This document shows, piece by piece, positions 1 through 8,566 of a stretch of DNA of 64,000 nucleotides. Under the pieces are notes generated by a model. That model was not told the DNA's origin and did not search any database. It saw only the letters and a program-made list of their open reading frames with translations. The DNA comes from Fen-1273 sp963837815 (GTDB taxonomy: Bacteria; Bacteroidota; Ignavibacteria; UBA10030; UBA6906): positions 62,001 through 126,000 of the forward strand of contig CAWIOS010000015.1 in assembly GCA_963837815.1 (NCBI GenBank), written 5' to 3'. Numbering within the stretch: position 1 is the first letter of the stretch; every line of letters starts with the position of its first letter. A program made the translations under genes and the position numbers.

Positions 1-490
1 AGGGCCCGATTGTCATGAGTCCCCCGATCGAAACGTGATCACAGGGGGCGAGACTCCTGACGAGTGCGGCAACCTGCCCGGGGGGAACGCCGAATTTCGT
101 CTCCTCCCCCGTCGTGTTGACTTCGATCAGGCACTCGATGACCCTTCCCGCGCCCGAAGCACGGCGGTCGATCTCTGTTGCGAGGGGGACCGAATCGACC
201 GCGTGGATCATGTGGATCCAGGGCACGATCAGCTTTACCTTGTTGGACTGCAGGTGGCCGATAAAATGCCACCGGACGGCAAGCGCATCAAGTTCGCCCC
301 GCTTGGCGAGCAGTTCCTGCACATAGTTCTCACCCACGTCCGCGGCCCCCGCGTTGAACGCTTCACGGACCGCATCCGCAGGGAAGGTTTTCGCCACGGC
401 AATGAGCGTGACGTCGGACGGGGAACGACCCGCCCGGACGCACGCGTGGGAAACTTTCTCCCGGATCGTGTTGATATTATCAGAAATCAT
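1..490 (-). CDS. YggS/PROSC-family PLP homeostasis protein (C-terminus cut by window edge)
   Basis: The minus strand is open from an ATG at 490 to the window edge (163 codons read). The N-terminal half of the family is plain: AVAKTFP with the PLP-binding lysine at K34, GENYVQE, WHFIGHLQSNK, the AVDS loop and EVNTTGEETKFG. Members (E. coli YggS, human PROSC) bind pyridoxal phosphate in an alanine-racemase-like barrel, have no known enzyme activity and buffer free PLP in the cytosol; that is family knowledge. A good promoter sits just upstream, so close that the leader would be only about 10 bases, and there is no Shine-Dalgarno sequence at the ATG. The C-terminal barrel strands lie outside the window. 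It is divergent from the TPR gene at 608. Confidence 0.93.
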   Translation of the reverse strand, partial: MISDNINTIREKVSHACVRAGRSPSDVTLIAVAKTFPADAVREAFNAGAADVGENYVQELLAKRGELDALAVRWHFIGHLQSNKVKLIVPWIHMIHAVDSVPLATEIDRRASGAGRVIECLIEVNTTGEETKFGVPPGQVAALVRSLAPCDHVSIGGLMTIGP

Positions 491-506
491 TTAAAATCAA
501 GATTTT

Positions 507-535
507 AATATAGTCCTTTGCGACCTGAAAATCAA
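507..535 (-). promoter_or_regulatory. Sigma70-type promoter for the yggS-like gene
   Basis: On the minus strand a -35 TTGATT (530-535) and a -10 TATATT (507-512) are separated by exactly 17 bases. Transcription should begin near position 500, giving a leader of about 10 bases before the ATG at 490 and leaving no room for a normal ribosome binding site. Confidence 0.6.
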
Positions 536-607
536 CGAACCGGCTGGCGTTCCTTGACTTACCACTGATTTTTGATTTACTTATTGAAGAAGTTTGCAGG
601 ATGACTG

Positions 608-2032
608 ATGAGCATACTCGATTTCGGTAATTTTGACGACGACCCCGAGGACGATCAGGGACGGCGGGAGCGTTTTGAGGACGAACTGAAGAAATACAGG
701 GACTCTCTCAAGGACGGCTCATCCGGGATCACGAACGCCGAGGCCCTGGAGGAGATCGTCAATTATTATTTTGACAACGAGAAATACGAAGACGCGCTTC
801 ATTTTGTCAACCAGCTTCTTGCCATCGTCCCGTACAGCGCGGATTTCTGGCACAGGAAGGGGCTTATTCTCGCCAATCTGTACAAGTACGAGGATGCGCT
901 TGAGGCATATGAAACGGCGCTGGGGCTGAACCCCGTCGACCCCGAGGTCCTAGTCAATAAGGGAATCACGCTTGACGACCTGGGGCGGTTCGAGGAGGCG
1001 ATTGCGAGCTTCAACAAGGCGCTCGAGATCGACCCGGCGCAGGAGGAAGCCCTCTTCAACAAGGGGATCTCGCTCGAAAAAACCGGCCAGTACGAAGAAG
1101 GTGCCCAGCTTTTCAGGTTCATCCTGGACGGCAATCCGGACCACAAGGACGCCTGGTACGAAATGGGGTACTGTTTCGACTACCTGGACAGGCCCTCCGA
1201 GTCCCTCCGCTGCTACGACGAGCACCTGAACCGCGACCCGTATAACTACAACGCCTGGTATAACAGGGGCATCGTTCTCAACCGCATGATGCACTACAAC
1301 CTCGCCATCGAGAGTTACGACACCGCCCTGGCGATCCATGAAAAATTCCCTTCCGCCTGGTACAATAAAGGGAACGCCTTTGCGAACCTCGGGAGGCTGC
1401 AGGACGCGATCGCCTGTTACCGCCAGACCCTCCAGCAGGACGACAAGGATGTGCCGGCGTGGCACAACCTGGGAAACGCCTACGAGGAGCTGGGAGAGTA
1501 CGAGGACGCCATCAAGTGCTTCACGCAGGCGATCAAGAACGAACCTGCCCATTATGAATCGTATTTCGGGCGGGGCAGCTGCCACGACGCCCTCGAACAG
1601 TGGCGGAAGGCGCTGGCCGACTACAACAAGGCGCTGGGGCTCTGCAAGGACTACCCGGAACTCTGGTATGCGAAGGCAGACCTTCTGTACAACATGGGGA
1701 AGCCCCGCGAGTCGCTCCTGAGCTACAGGATGGTGACAAAGCTCGAGCCGAAGAACTATGAGGCGTGGCTCGACTACGGGGAGACGCTCTTTGAGCTTGG
1801 ATATCTGAAGCAGGCGCTGAAATCGTTCGATCGCTCCGTGGAGGCAAACCCGTACGCCGCGGAGGCGTTTTACAGCCGGGCGAAAGTGCTTCTCGTGATG
1901 AACAGGGTGTACGAAGCGGTGGAATCGCTGAAAAACTCGTTCCGGCTCGACCCCGAAAAGCGGAAGCAGTTCGAGGAGGAGTTCCCGGGGGTGCGATCGA
2001 TCAAGGAATTCAAGACACTCCTCCGGAGGTGA
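608..2032 (+). CDS. Tetratricopeptide repeat protein, about 12 TPRs
   Basis: A 474-residue protein made almost entirely of 34-residue TPR units from about residue 45 to 455, recognisable by W/Y-x-x-x-G and A-x-x-x-Y/F-x-x-A-L-x-x-x-P spacing (for example KALEIDP, QAIKNEP, SFRLDP). The N-terminus is short and acidic (DFDDDPEDD). There is no signal peptide or membrane segment, so it is probably a cytoplasmic scaffold; the partner cannot be told from sequence. The ATG at 608 has AGGA at 598-601, six bases upstream. It is a single-gene transcript, ended by a strong intrinsic terminator at 2057-2095. The exact function is unknown. Confidence 0.85.
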   Translation: MSILDFGNFDDDPEDDQGRRERFEDELKKYRDSLKDGSSGITNAEALEEIVNYYFDNEKYEDALHFVNQLLAIVPYSADFWHRKGLILANLYKYEDALEAYETALGLNPVDPEVLVNKGITLDDLGRFEEAIASFNKALEIDPAQEEALFNKGISLEKTGQYEEGAQLFRFILDGNPDHKDAWYEMGYCFDYLDRPSESLRCYDEHLNRDPYNYNAWYNRGIVLNRMMHYNLAIESYDTALAIHEKFPSAWYNKGNAFANLGRLQDAIACYRQTLQQDDKDVPAWHNLGNAYEELGEYEDAIKCFTQAIKNEPAHYESYFGRGSCHDALEQWRKALADYNKALGLCKDYPELWYAKADLLYNMGKPRESLLSYRMVTKLEPKNYEAWLDYGETLFELGYLKQALKSFDRSVEANPYAAEAFYSRAKVLLVMNRVYEAVESLKNSFRLDPEKRKQFEEEFPGVRSIKEFKTLLRR

Positions 2033-2056
2033 CCCCGGCGGGCGCCCGCGCATGCC

Positions 2057-2095
2057 GACCTTGTTCTGAGTCAGGGACGAGGTCTTTTCTTTTTT
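2057..2095 (+). terminator. Intrinsic terminator after the TPR gene
   Basis: GACCTTGTTC (2057-2066) pairs with GGACGAGGTC (2075-2084) as a 10-bp RNA stem with two G-U pairs and an 8-base loop, followed at once by an 11-base tract of ten T and one C. It separates the TPR gene from larE. This is the only textbook hairpin-plus-U-tract I found in the window. Confidence 0.8.
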
Positions 2096-2119
2096 ACGCC
2101 GTCTGCAACAGGAGGGGAG

Positions 2120-2971
2120 ATGCTTTCTGAAGCGCTGCAAACGAAGTATGATCGCCTTGCCACGATCCTGCGGACGATGGAGAGCGTCGCCATCGGCTAT
2201 TCGGGGGGAGTGGACAGCACGCTCCTCCTGAAAGTGGCCGTGGAGACGCTGGGCCAGCGCGCACTCGCCATGATCGGCCGTTCGGAAACGTATCCGACGC
2301 GCGAATTCGAGGAGGCCGTGGCAATCGCCGCGGCAATAGGGACCCGGTCGGTCGTCGTGAAGACGGAGGAGACCGACGACCTGAAATTCCGGGAAAACCC
2401 GGCCGACCGCTGCTATTACTGCAAGACGGAGCTCTTCGGAAAACTCCAGGTGATCGCCGCCCGGGAGGGGATCCGCTGGATCGCCGATGGGACGATTACC
2501 GACGACATCGGCGACTTCCGCCCGGGGATGAAGGCGAAGGCTGAAAAGGAAGTCCGCTCCCCGCTTCTCGAAGCCGAGTTCTCCAAGGCGGACGTGCGGG
2601 CACTCTCGAAGCACCTGGGGCTGCCGACCTGGGACAAGCCATCGTTCGCCTGCCTCTCCTCCCGTTTTCCGTACGGGACTGCGATCACGCGGGAGAACCT
2701 GACCAAGGTCGACCGCGCGGAGACGTTTCTTCGCGATCACGGCTTCAGAGCGTTTCGCGTCCGATTTCATGACGCCAGCACGGCACGCATCGAGCTGAGT
2801 CCGGAGGAGATCCAGAGGATGTTCGACCCCGCGCTGCGCGCGGGGTTCGTCGGGTTCATGAAGGATCTGGGATTCACGTATGTGACGCTTGACCTTCAGG
2901 GATACAGGACAGGGTCGATGAACGAGGTGCTGAGCGATGAGACGAGGTCAAAGTATTCCGACGGACGTTGA
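2120..2971 (+). CDS. larE: LarE-type ATP-dependent sulfur transferase
   Basis: The 283-residue protein has the PP-loop SGGVDS (28-33) of ATP pyrophosphatases, then RCYYCK (C98, C101) and ACLSSRFPYG (C178). LarE adenylates the pyridine biscarboxylate precursor and inserts sulfur to make the nickel-pincer cofactor of lactate racemase. Lactobacillus LarE gives up one cysteine sulfur (the position of C178). The extra CxxC matches the three-cysteine, iron-sulfur-dependent subtype known from Thermotoga. LarB, LarC and LarA are not in the window, so the substrate could be something else. The start is well supported by AGGAGGGG eight bases upstream. The next gene begins directly after its stop (TGA-ATG), so the two are probably translationally coupled. 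Confidence 0.88.
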   Translation: MLSEALQTKYDRLATILRTMESVAIGYSGGVDSTLLLKVAVETLGQRALAMIGRSETYPTREFEEAVAIAAAIGTRSVVVKTEETDDLKFRENPADRCYYCKTELFGKLQVIAAREGIRWIADGTITDDIGDFRPGMKAKAEKEVRSPLLEAEFSKADVRALSKHLGLPTWDKPSFACLSSRFPYGTAITRENLTKVDRAETFLRDHGFRAFRVRFHDASTARIELSPEEIQRMFDPALRAGFVGFMKDLGFTYVTLDLQGYRTGSMNEVLSDETRSKYSDGR

Positions 2972-3418
2972 ATGGCCGCAGACGGAGTAGCGTACCGCAA
3001 GTTCGATTCCGAGGTCTCCGTGCGGCCCGATGACATCGACATGAACAATCATGTCCACACGTCGCGGTACCTGGACTACGTGCTGTATGCGCGGTTCGAT
3101 CAGATGAGCAGGTGCTACGGCATGTCGATGGAAAAATTCACCGAGCACGGGTGGGGGTGGTACGTCAAATCCTGCCAGATCGAGTTCAAACGGCCGCTCA
3201 TGATGGGGGAGACCATCATCGTCCGCACCTGGCTTGACTCGTTCGGGAAGACCGACGCACTCGTGCGCTTCCAGATATTCAGGAAATCCACGATGAAGAT
3301 CGCCGCCGAAGGATCCATGGTCAATGCGATGATAAGTAACTCCTCCGGCAGGTCGATTCCGATCCCCCCGTGGGTGATCGACAAATACACCCAGTTCAGA
3401 GAACAGGAGTCCCCATGA
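2972..3418 (+). CDS. Hotdog-fold acyl-CoA/acyl-ACP thioesterase-like protein
   Basis: At 148 residues with VRPDDIDMNNHVH (18-29) and a following SRYLDY, this fits the 4-hydroxybenzoyl-CoA thioesterase (YbgC/FadM/acyl-ACP thioesterase) family, in which the Asp/Asn-rich loop and the helix after it form the active site. It should hydrolyse an acyl thioester in the cytosol; the chain type is not predictable. The start abuts the larE stop and the end overlaps the next gene by four bases (ATGA), so it sits in the middle of a three-gene operon of larE, thioesterase and lipoprotein. Confidence 0.82.
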   Translation: MAADGVAYRKFDSEVSVRPDDIDMNNHVHTSRYLDYVLYARFDQMSRCYGMSMEKFTEHGWGWYVKSCQIEFKRPLMMGETIIVRTWLDSFGKTDALVRFQIFRKSTMKIAAEGSMVNAMISNSSGRSIPIPPWVIDKYTQFREQESP

Positions 3419-4266
3419 GCAGGTACGCTCCTCCCCTCGTGTTGATCCCGGTCCTGATTGTCTTCTCAGGATGCTCGCAGGATCGCGGCGGCATGATTGC
3501 ATTCCAGTCGAACAGGGACGGAAATTTCGAAATCTACACGATGACCGCCGCCGGAACGGACCAGCGGAGACTGACGGAGAACCCGGCGAACGACATCGCC
3601 CCGGCCTGGTCTCCTGACGGCTCACGCATCGCGTTCGCCTCCGACAGGGACGGCACATGGGATATCTACACGATGCGGCCGGACGGGAGCGAGTGCGCAC
3701 AGCTGACGAAAGAGGCGGGAACAAACACCGCCCCCTCCTGGACCCCGGGCGGGGACCGGATACTCTTTATCTCAACGCGCGACGCCATCAACGGCGACGT
3801 GTACAGCATGAAAGCGGACGGGAGCGGGACGGAACGGCTGACCGCCGATTCTCTTGTCAAGGACTCTCCCCTCCCCGTCCCGGACGGCAGCGCAGTGATC
3901 GTCACGGTGAACGACAGGGGCCGGCTCTCCATTGCGTCCATCGCGCTCCCGGCAAAGACGGTGACACCCCTGACCACACCTGACCACAATAACTTCGCGC
4001 CTGCCATTTCCGGCGACGGCACGGAGATCATGTTCGTGTCCGACAGGGACGGGATGCTTCAGATCTATTCGATGACGCTCTCGGGGGGGAACCAGACGAG
4101 GCTCACCAGGGACGGCATTGATGAGAGGAACCCCTGCTACACGTCGGTCCCCGGCGAAATACTCGTGTCAAAAAAGGGGGAAATCTGCCGCCTCACGCTT
4201 GCAACGCAGAAAGAAACCCTCCTCTCGTTCAGGGGGGACTATGCACCCGCCTGGCACAGCCGCTGA
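3415..4266 (+). CDS. TolB-like beta-propeller (PD40/WD40-like) lipoprotein
   Basis: The ATG at 3415 overlaps the thioesterase stop and has AGGAG about six bases upstream, giving 283 residues. The N-terminus is a lipoprotein signal (hydrophobic stretch ending FSGC, lipid Cys near residue 20). The rest is a run of blades with the TolB/PD40 pattern: IAFQSNRDGNFEIYTM, PAWSPDGSRIAFASDRDGTWDIYTM, PSWTPGGDRILFIST and MFVSDRDGMLQIYSM, about six in all, enough for a propeller. It is probably anchored in the periplasm or outer membrane. Family members bind proteins or glycans; no catalytic residues can be named. True TolB would carry a larger N-terminal domain and sit with pal/tolA, so this is only TolB-like. 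Confidence 0.82.
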   Translation: MSRYAPPLVLIPVLIVFSGCSQDRGGMIAFQSNRDGNFEIYTMTAAGTDQRRLTENPANDIAPAWSPDGSRIAFASDRDGTWDIYTMRPDGSECAQLTKEAGTNTAPSWTPGGDRILFISTRDAINGDVYSMKADGSGTERLTADSLVKDSPLPVPDGSAVIVTVNDRGRLSIASIALPAKTVTPLTTPDHNNFAPAISGDGTEIMFVSDRDGMLQIYSMTLSGGNQTRLTRDGIDERNPCYTSVPGEILVSKKGEICRLTLATQKETLLSFRGDYAPAWHSR

Positions 4267-4292
4267 CTCAGGACCGACACCGAGGAACGTCA

Positions 4293-5117
4293 ATGAATTT
4301 TTCCCAGAGGTTGCGCAGGATACAGAAGAAGAACGACAGCCTTCTGTGCATCGGTCTCGATACAGACGTCAACATGATCCCGGAATTCCTCTTCGAGTGG
4401 GGGGATCCCGTGTATGAATTCAACAGGCGGATCATTGATGCCACCAAAGACCTCGTCTGCGCGTACAAGATCAACCTCGCATTTTACGATGTGACGGGGG
4501 AACACGGGTGGTATACCGTGCACCAGACGCTTGCGAGGATCCCGGAGGAGATTATCACGATCGGCGACGGGAAGCGGGGTGACATCGGGAATTCTTCCGA
4601 GCGCTATGCAACGCTCTTCGTCGACGATTATGAGTTCGCGGCATCCACGGTGAACCCTTACATGGGCAAGGATTCCGTGGCGCCGTTCCTTAAGAACAGT
4701 CACCAGGGAGCGTTCGTCCTTGCGCTCACGTCAAACCCCGGGGCGCGTGATTTTCAGTATCTTCCGGTCCGGGGAAAGCCGCTGTACGAGCACGTGATCG
4801 CCAGGGCGAAGAAATGGAACAGGCGGAAGAACTGCGGCGTTGTCGTCGGGGCAACGAGGCCGAAGGAGTTGCACCGGATACGCTCGCTCGTCCCCGACAT
4901 GCCTCTCTTGATCCCCGGGGTGGGTGCCCAGGGGGGGGATGTGCGCTCCGCGGTCAGGTACGGTTGCGCCGCGGACGGGATGATGGCAATCATCAACGCG
5001 GGGAGGAGCATTCTCTATGCCTCGCGCGGAGAGGATTTCGCTGGCGCGGCGCGGAAAGCCGCGATTGCCCTCCGCGATGAGATGAACGGATACCGCCTGA
5101 AGTACTTCTCGAAATAG
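4293..5117 (+). CDS. pyrF: Orotidine 5'-phosphate decarboxylase, type 2
   Basis: The last step of UMP synthesis, OMP to UMP plus CO2, in the cytosol. The 274-residue length and the active-site strand GDGKRGDIGNSS (91-102, catalytic K94 and D97) are those of the longer type-2 decarboxylases, as are LCIGLDTD near the N-terminus, ASTVNPYMGKDSVAPF and the phosphate-binding PGVGAQGGD. GAGGA lies about seven bases before the ATG. It is 26 bases after the lipoprotein gene, so it could share that transcript. No other pyrimidine gene is nearby. Confidence 0.95.
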   Translation: MNFSQRLRRIQKKNDSLLCIGLDTDVNMIPEFLFEWGDPVYEFNRRIIDATKDLVCAYKINLAFYDVTGEHGWYTVHQTLARIPEEIITIGDGKRGDIGNSSERYATLFVDDYEFAASTVNPYMGKDSVAPFLKNSHQGAFVLALTSNPGARDFQYLPVRGKPLYEHVIARAKKWNRRKNCGVVVGATRPKELHRIRSLVPDMPLLIPGVGAQGGDVRSAVRYGCAADGMMAIINAGRSILYASRGEDFAGAARKAAIALRDEMNGYRLKYFSK

Positions 5118-5156
5118 CGCATCAGTCACAAGGGGCCGTTCGACCCATTCCGGGGG

Positions 5157-6671
5157 ATGGCACGGGCGCAGATCATGGCTATTCCCCCCATGCCCGAGAG
5201 CTTTCTTCGCGAGGTGTGGCAGCACAGGTTTTTTTCTTCGTCCTCCCTGGCCACATCCGACGGCGCCCGCGTCGCCGTCCGTTTTCCCGGCCGTCTTAAT
5301 CCCGACGGCGGCCCCGATTTTACGGATGCCATTGTTCGTATCGGGGGGGTGCTCTACCGGGGGGACGTGGAGATTCACATGCGTGCCGCTTCCTGGCACG
5401 CCCACCGGCACGGCTTCGACCCCCACTACAACCGCGTCATTCTTCACGTCGTATTCTCCCCGCCCGGGAGGTGTCCTCCCGCACGCACCGCTTCGGGACG
5501 CCGCATTCCTCTCCTCGTCCTCTCTCCTCATGTCGATCCGCTTCTCTGTGGAAGATGGCTGTCGGGCTGCCGCCGTTCCTCGCACCCGGCGTGCGGCGCA
5601 GGGCGCCGACACCTTCCCCGGCCGGTCATCCTGGAAAAGATCGCCGCGCTCGGCACGCGAAGGATTGACCGCAGGGTACGGCTGCTGGGGGTGCGGTTCC
5701 GGCAGATTCTCCAGGAGCGGGAGGCGGAACATGGAGGCTCCCCGGTGACGGAATCACAGCGGGAAGAGGCGTGGGATCAGATTCTCCACGAATCCGTTCT
5801 CGAGGGGATGGGATACGGCGGAAACCGCTCCCCATTTCTTGCGCTGGCGCGATCGGTTTCCCTCACACTCCTCAGGTCGCACGGGCTCGATGACATACTC
5901 ACGGTGCAGGCGATCCTCTTTGGAGCGGCGGGTCTTCTCCCTTCATTGTTTGCCCCGGGGGAGCGCGAAAGCCGCGCATACGTTCTGAGCCTCCGCAGGA
6001 GGTGGCGTGCGCTCCAGTCACTCCCCGGAGTGTCCCTTTTGCACGAGGGAGACTGGAAGTTCTTCCGGCTCCGACCGGTGAATTTCCCAACCGCGCGGCT
6101 TGCTGCGTTTTGCTTCCTCCTTCCGTCACTTTTTGCCGGCCGGGTCGTGAACGCAATGCTCAATCGTCCCGGCGCGACAGCCGCCGAAACGCTCCGCGTT
6201 CTTTTCACCATGTTCCGTATATCACCGGATCCCTTCTGGTCCAGGCATGTTCATTTCCGGGGGAAGGGTCCGGGCCGGGGGATCGCACTCGGGAGGGCGA
6301 GGGTGCAGGAGATCATCGTGAACGCGATCGTCCCCTTCTTTCTTTTGCACGCACGCATAGAGAAAGACGTGAGCCTGAGGCGGCGGGCGTTTGCCCTGCT
6401 CCGGGCGCTCCCGACGCCGGAGGAGAACAGCGTGACGCGGCGTGTGCAATTGGCCCTGACGGGAGGGAAGATTCCCTCCTGCTCGCCCCTTGAACACCAG
6501 GGGATGCTCCACCTGTACAGGCTCTACTGCGCGGAGGGAAGATGCGAGCGCTGCCCGGTGACGGCTGGACCGGCCCCGGGGGCTCCCGCCGCGCGGAGAG
6601 ATCACCCGCGCGGGGTCAGAATGTCACGCCGACCGTCACCGGCACATATGTCGAAGTCGCCACGTCGGTGA
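5157..6671 (+). CDS. DUF2851 family protein
   Basis: The 504-residue protein carries the conserved landmarks of DUF2851, a family seen mainly in Bacteroidota/Chlorobi: FLREVWQHRFF, LNPDGGPDFTDA, GDVEIHMRAASWHAH, NRVILHVVF, LARSVSLTLLRSHG, QAILFGAAGLLP, VNFPTARLAAF and a C-terminal YCAEGRCERCP cysteine pair. The function is unknown; the GPDF...GDVEIH...HVV core looks nuclease-like, but that is only an impression. The start is uncertain: ATG 5157, 5175 and 5190 are in frame and none has a clear ribosome site; family members often begin close to the FLREVW motif, favouring 5190. The last 56 bases overlap the convergent outer-membrane gene; the extra C-terminal tail is basic and not family-like. 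Confidence 0.82.
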   Translation: MARAQIMAIPPMPESFLREVWQHRFFSSSSLATSDGARVAVRFPGRLNPDGGPDFTDAIVRIGGVLYRGDVEIHMRAASWHAHRHGFDPHYNRVILHVVFSPPGRCPPARTASGRRIPLLVLSPHVDPLLCGRWLSGCRRSSHPACGAGRRHLPRPVILEKIAALGTRRIDRRVRLLGVRFRQILQEREAEHGGSPVTESQREEAWDQILHESVLEGMGYGGNRSPFLALARSVSLTLLRSHGLDDILTVQAILFGAAGLLPSLFAPGERESRAYVLSLRRRWRALQSLPGVSLLHEGDWKFFRLRPVNFPTARLAAFCFLLPSLFAGRVVNAMLNRPGATAAETLRVLFTMFRISPDPFWSRHVHFRGKGPGRGIALGRARVQEIIVNAIVPFFLLHARIEKDVSLRRRAFALLRALPTPEENSVTRRVQLALTGGKIPSCSPLEHQGMLHLYRLYCAEGRCERCPVTAGPAPGAPAARRDHPRGVRMSRRPSPAHMSKSPRR

Positions 6672-7263
6672 ATATCCACGCGTACTTCACTTCAAGGAAG
6701 AGACTGATCCCGAGTTTCAGATCCACGCCTGCTCCGATGTCGACCGACGTTTTGCCGCTCTGAGAGGAGGAGGGGAATTTGTTGCCCGGAAAACCGGCGA
6801 TTGCTGTTGTCACCTCGTCCCGGTTCACCCATGCCAGTCCGACGCCTCCGGTGAGGTAGGGCGTGATGATGGGGAGCGGGAGGAGCGGCATCTTGCCGTT
6901 CACGGCAAGCGCGACAATGCCGAGTCCGCCTCCGCTGACGGACATCTGATCGGCCGCGCTTCCGAAGAGCGGGCGGAAGGAATCTCGGAATTTGGTTTCA
7001 TCGATCGCATAGTGAATATAGTCACCTGAGAGGCGGAAACTGACAACCATGAGATTTGCGTCCAGATGCACGCCCCCCCCCCATCCCGCACCGTACGCAC
7101 TGTTGATCTGCTGGTTCAATCCGCTCGCGGAGGGCCCGGGAAAACTGCTGCTCGTGAAATCGGCGTGGACGCCGAACGCGAATCCCGGACCGAGGGCAAG
7201 TGCCCGTGATGAGACCGCCGCCAGGGCGAAGAGAAGGGCTCCCGCAAGGAGTGTCCGTTTCAT
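6616..7263 (-). CDS. Small outer-membrane beta-barrel protein
   Basis: The ATG at 7263 has AGGAAA seven bases upstream and gives 215 residues. A signal peptide (MKRTLLAGALLFALAAVSS...ALA) is followed by alternating hydrophobic/polar strands rich in Gly and aromatic residues (GAGWGGGVHLDA, YLTGGVGLAWV, FLEVKYAWIFTDVA), and the protein ends in Phe (VPVTVGVTF), the C-terminal signature recognised by the BAM machine. It is most like OmpW/OmpA-barrel style 8-strand proteins, but no single family is certain. It is the last gene of a three-gene operon, 22 bases after the secreted protein gene. Confidence 0.75.
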   Translation of the reverse strand: MKRTLLAGALLFALAAVSSRALALGPGFAFGVHADFTSSSFPGPSASGLNQQINSAYGAGWGGGVHLDANLMVVSFRLSGDYIHYAIDETKFRDSFRPLFGSAADQMSVSGGGLGIVALAVNGKMPLLPLPIITPYLTGGVGLAWVNRDEVTTAIAGFPGNKFPSSSQSGKTSVDIGAGVDLKLGISLFLEVKYAWIFTDVATSTYVPVTVGVTF

Positions 7264-7285
7264 TGTTGGTTTCCTGAATGTGAGG

Positions 7286-8566
7286 TTATGTTTTCTGCTG
7301 CTTCTTGCGTGCCGCCGGAAACAGTATGTTGTTGAGTATGAGCCTGTAGCCTGGAGAGTTCTTGTGAAGCGAGAGATCGGTGGGCGGATTCCCCACGGCG
7401 TGCTGGTAATCCTCCGGGTCATGGCCGCCGTAAAACGTGAACGTTCCCCTCCCGAAGTTGCCGTGGAGGTACTTGACTTCGTCGGTCCCCTGCTTTTCGG
7501 CGAGTATCGTGACGCTCGTCTTGACGAGACTCTTCTTGAATCCGGTGGTCTGCCCCATGAACCCCTTGATGACGTTGACGTGGTTCTGCGTGAGCATCGT
7601 GGGAACGGGATCAAACTTTGCCGAGAATTCGAAGAGCGTGAAATAATCGGTTTCCGGGTTCTGCGCGCCGAGCATGTCGCTCGGCGGGTCATCGATGTCC
7701 GAATACTCGTAGCGCAGGGGATTCTTTTCGACGGTGAACCCGGTAAAGGCAAGCGTCTTCGAGAAATCGAGTTTCTTCTGGAAGTCGGGATCGGGTGGGT
7801 CGCCGTCGTACATCACGTCGCAGATGTCAGTGTTCTCCGCCGCCAGGGCGATGTCGAACGTGTCGGTTGCGGAACACATCGCAAACATGAATCCCCCGGC
7901 GGCGACGTAACGAGCGATCGCGCGCGCCACCGCCTTTTTCAGCTCGGAGACCTTTTTGAACCCGAGCTTCCGCGCTTCCTGCTCGAGCTGCGCCACCTGC
8001 GCCTGGTACCATGCGGCTCCGGCGAAGGAAGCGTAGAATTTGCCGTACTGGCCGGTGAAGTCTTCATGATGAAGGTGCAGCCAGTCGTAGTTGGCGAGTT
8101 TCCCCTCCAGGACCTCGTCGTCCCACAGCTTGTCGTACTTGATCTCCGCATAGTCCAGCGCCAGCGTGACGGCGTCATCCCATGGCTGGAATCCCGGGGG
8201 GACGTAAACCGCAACACGGGGGGCCTTCTCCAGCCTTACGACGTCCATGTTGTTGTCTTCCCGCTGGACGTCGGCGTAAATCGATGCGGCCCCGGATGCG
8301 GTTTCCCGGACGAACGAGACGCCCCTCACAAGACATTCTGTCGCTACAAAGTCATGCGCGTCGAGCATGAATGATCCGCCGCGGTAGTTCAGAAGCCAGT
8401 CGATCTCGAGACCGTGGGAGAGCGCCATGTACGCGATCCCGTACGCCTTCAGATGATCGGTCTGGGAGAGATCCATCGGGATGAGGATCTTGTCCTGACC
8501 GGCTGCCTTCCCCCACGCGCACGTGAGGAGCACCACGAGCAGAGTCCGTGCAGCATTCGTCTTCAC
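7286..8566 (-). CDS. Secreted conserved protein with amidotransferase-like fold (often mislabelled asparagine synthetase B)
   Basis: This 426-residue protein begins with a signal peptide (MKTNAARTLLVVLLTCAWGKAAGQ), so it acts outside the cytosol. Conserved-looking segments are KILIPMDLSQTDHLKAYGIAY, EIDWLLNYRGGSFM and, in the middle, AAGGFMFAMCSATDTFD, which resembles the nucleophile elbow of class I glutamine-amidotransferase-like (ThuA/DJ-1) domains; the catalytic role is inference. I recall homologues in Bacteroidota/Chlorobi carrying the name asparagine synthetase B, but no N-terminal Cys, PP-loop or AsnB motif is present, so that name is not supported. The GTG start has GGGGGGAA upstream and overlaps the TPR gene stop by four bases, indicating coupling. 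Confidence 0.72.
   Translation of the reverse strand: MKTNAARTLLVVLLTCAWGKAAGQDKILIPMDLSQTDHLKAYGIAYMALSHGLEIDWLLNYRGGSFMLDAHDFVATECLVRGVSFVRETASGAASIYADVQREDNNMDVVRLEKAPRVAVYVPPGFQPWDDAVTLALDYAEIKYDKLWDDEVLEGKLANYDWLHLHHEDFTGQYGKFYASFAGAAWYQAQVAQLEQEARKLGFKKVSELKKAVARAIARYVAAGGFMFAMCSATDTFDIALAAENTDICDVMYDGDPPDPDFQKKLDFSKTLAFTGFTVEKNPLRYEYSDIDDPPSDMLGAQNPETDYFTLFEFSAKFDPVPTMLTQNHVNVIKGFMGQTTGFKKSLVKTSVTILAEKQGTDEVKYLHGNFGRGTFTFYGGHDPEDYQHAVGNPPTDLSLHKNSPGYRLILNNILFPAARKKQQKT

Noticed and set aside
950..2770. 606-codon open frame on the minus strand opposite the TPR gene and larE
   Set aside because: It is antisense to two clear genes, has no family-like sequence, and long antisense frames are common in GC-rich coding DNA.
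5471..5748. Small frames inside the DUF2851 gene, considered as a sign of frameshift because the protein is poorly conserved around residues 105-165
   Set aside because: Family motifs before and after lie in the same frame, so no frameshift is needed; this section is simply divergent.
7049..8374. 441-codon plus-strand frame opposite the secreted protein and barrel genes
   Set aside because: The minus strand has signal peptides, start sites and coupling; the plus frame has none.
7286..8566. Naming the secreted 426-residue protein an asparagine synthetase
   Set aside because: It has a signal peptide and none of the AsnB N-terminal Cys, glutaminase or PP-loop motifs.
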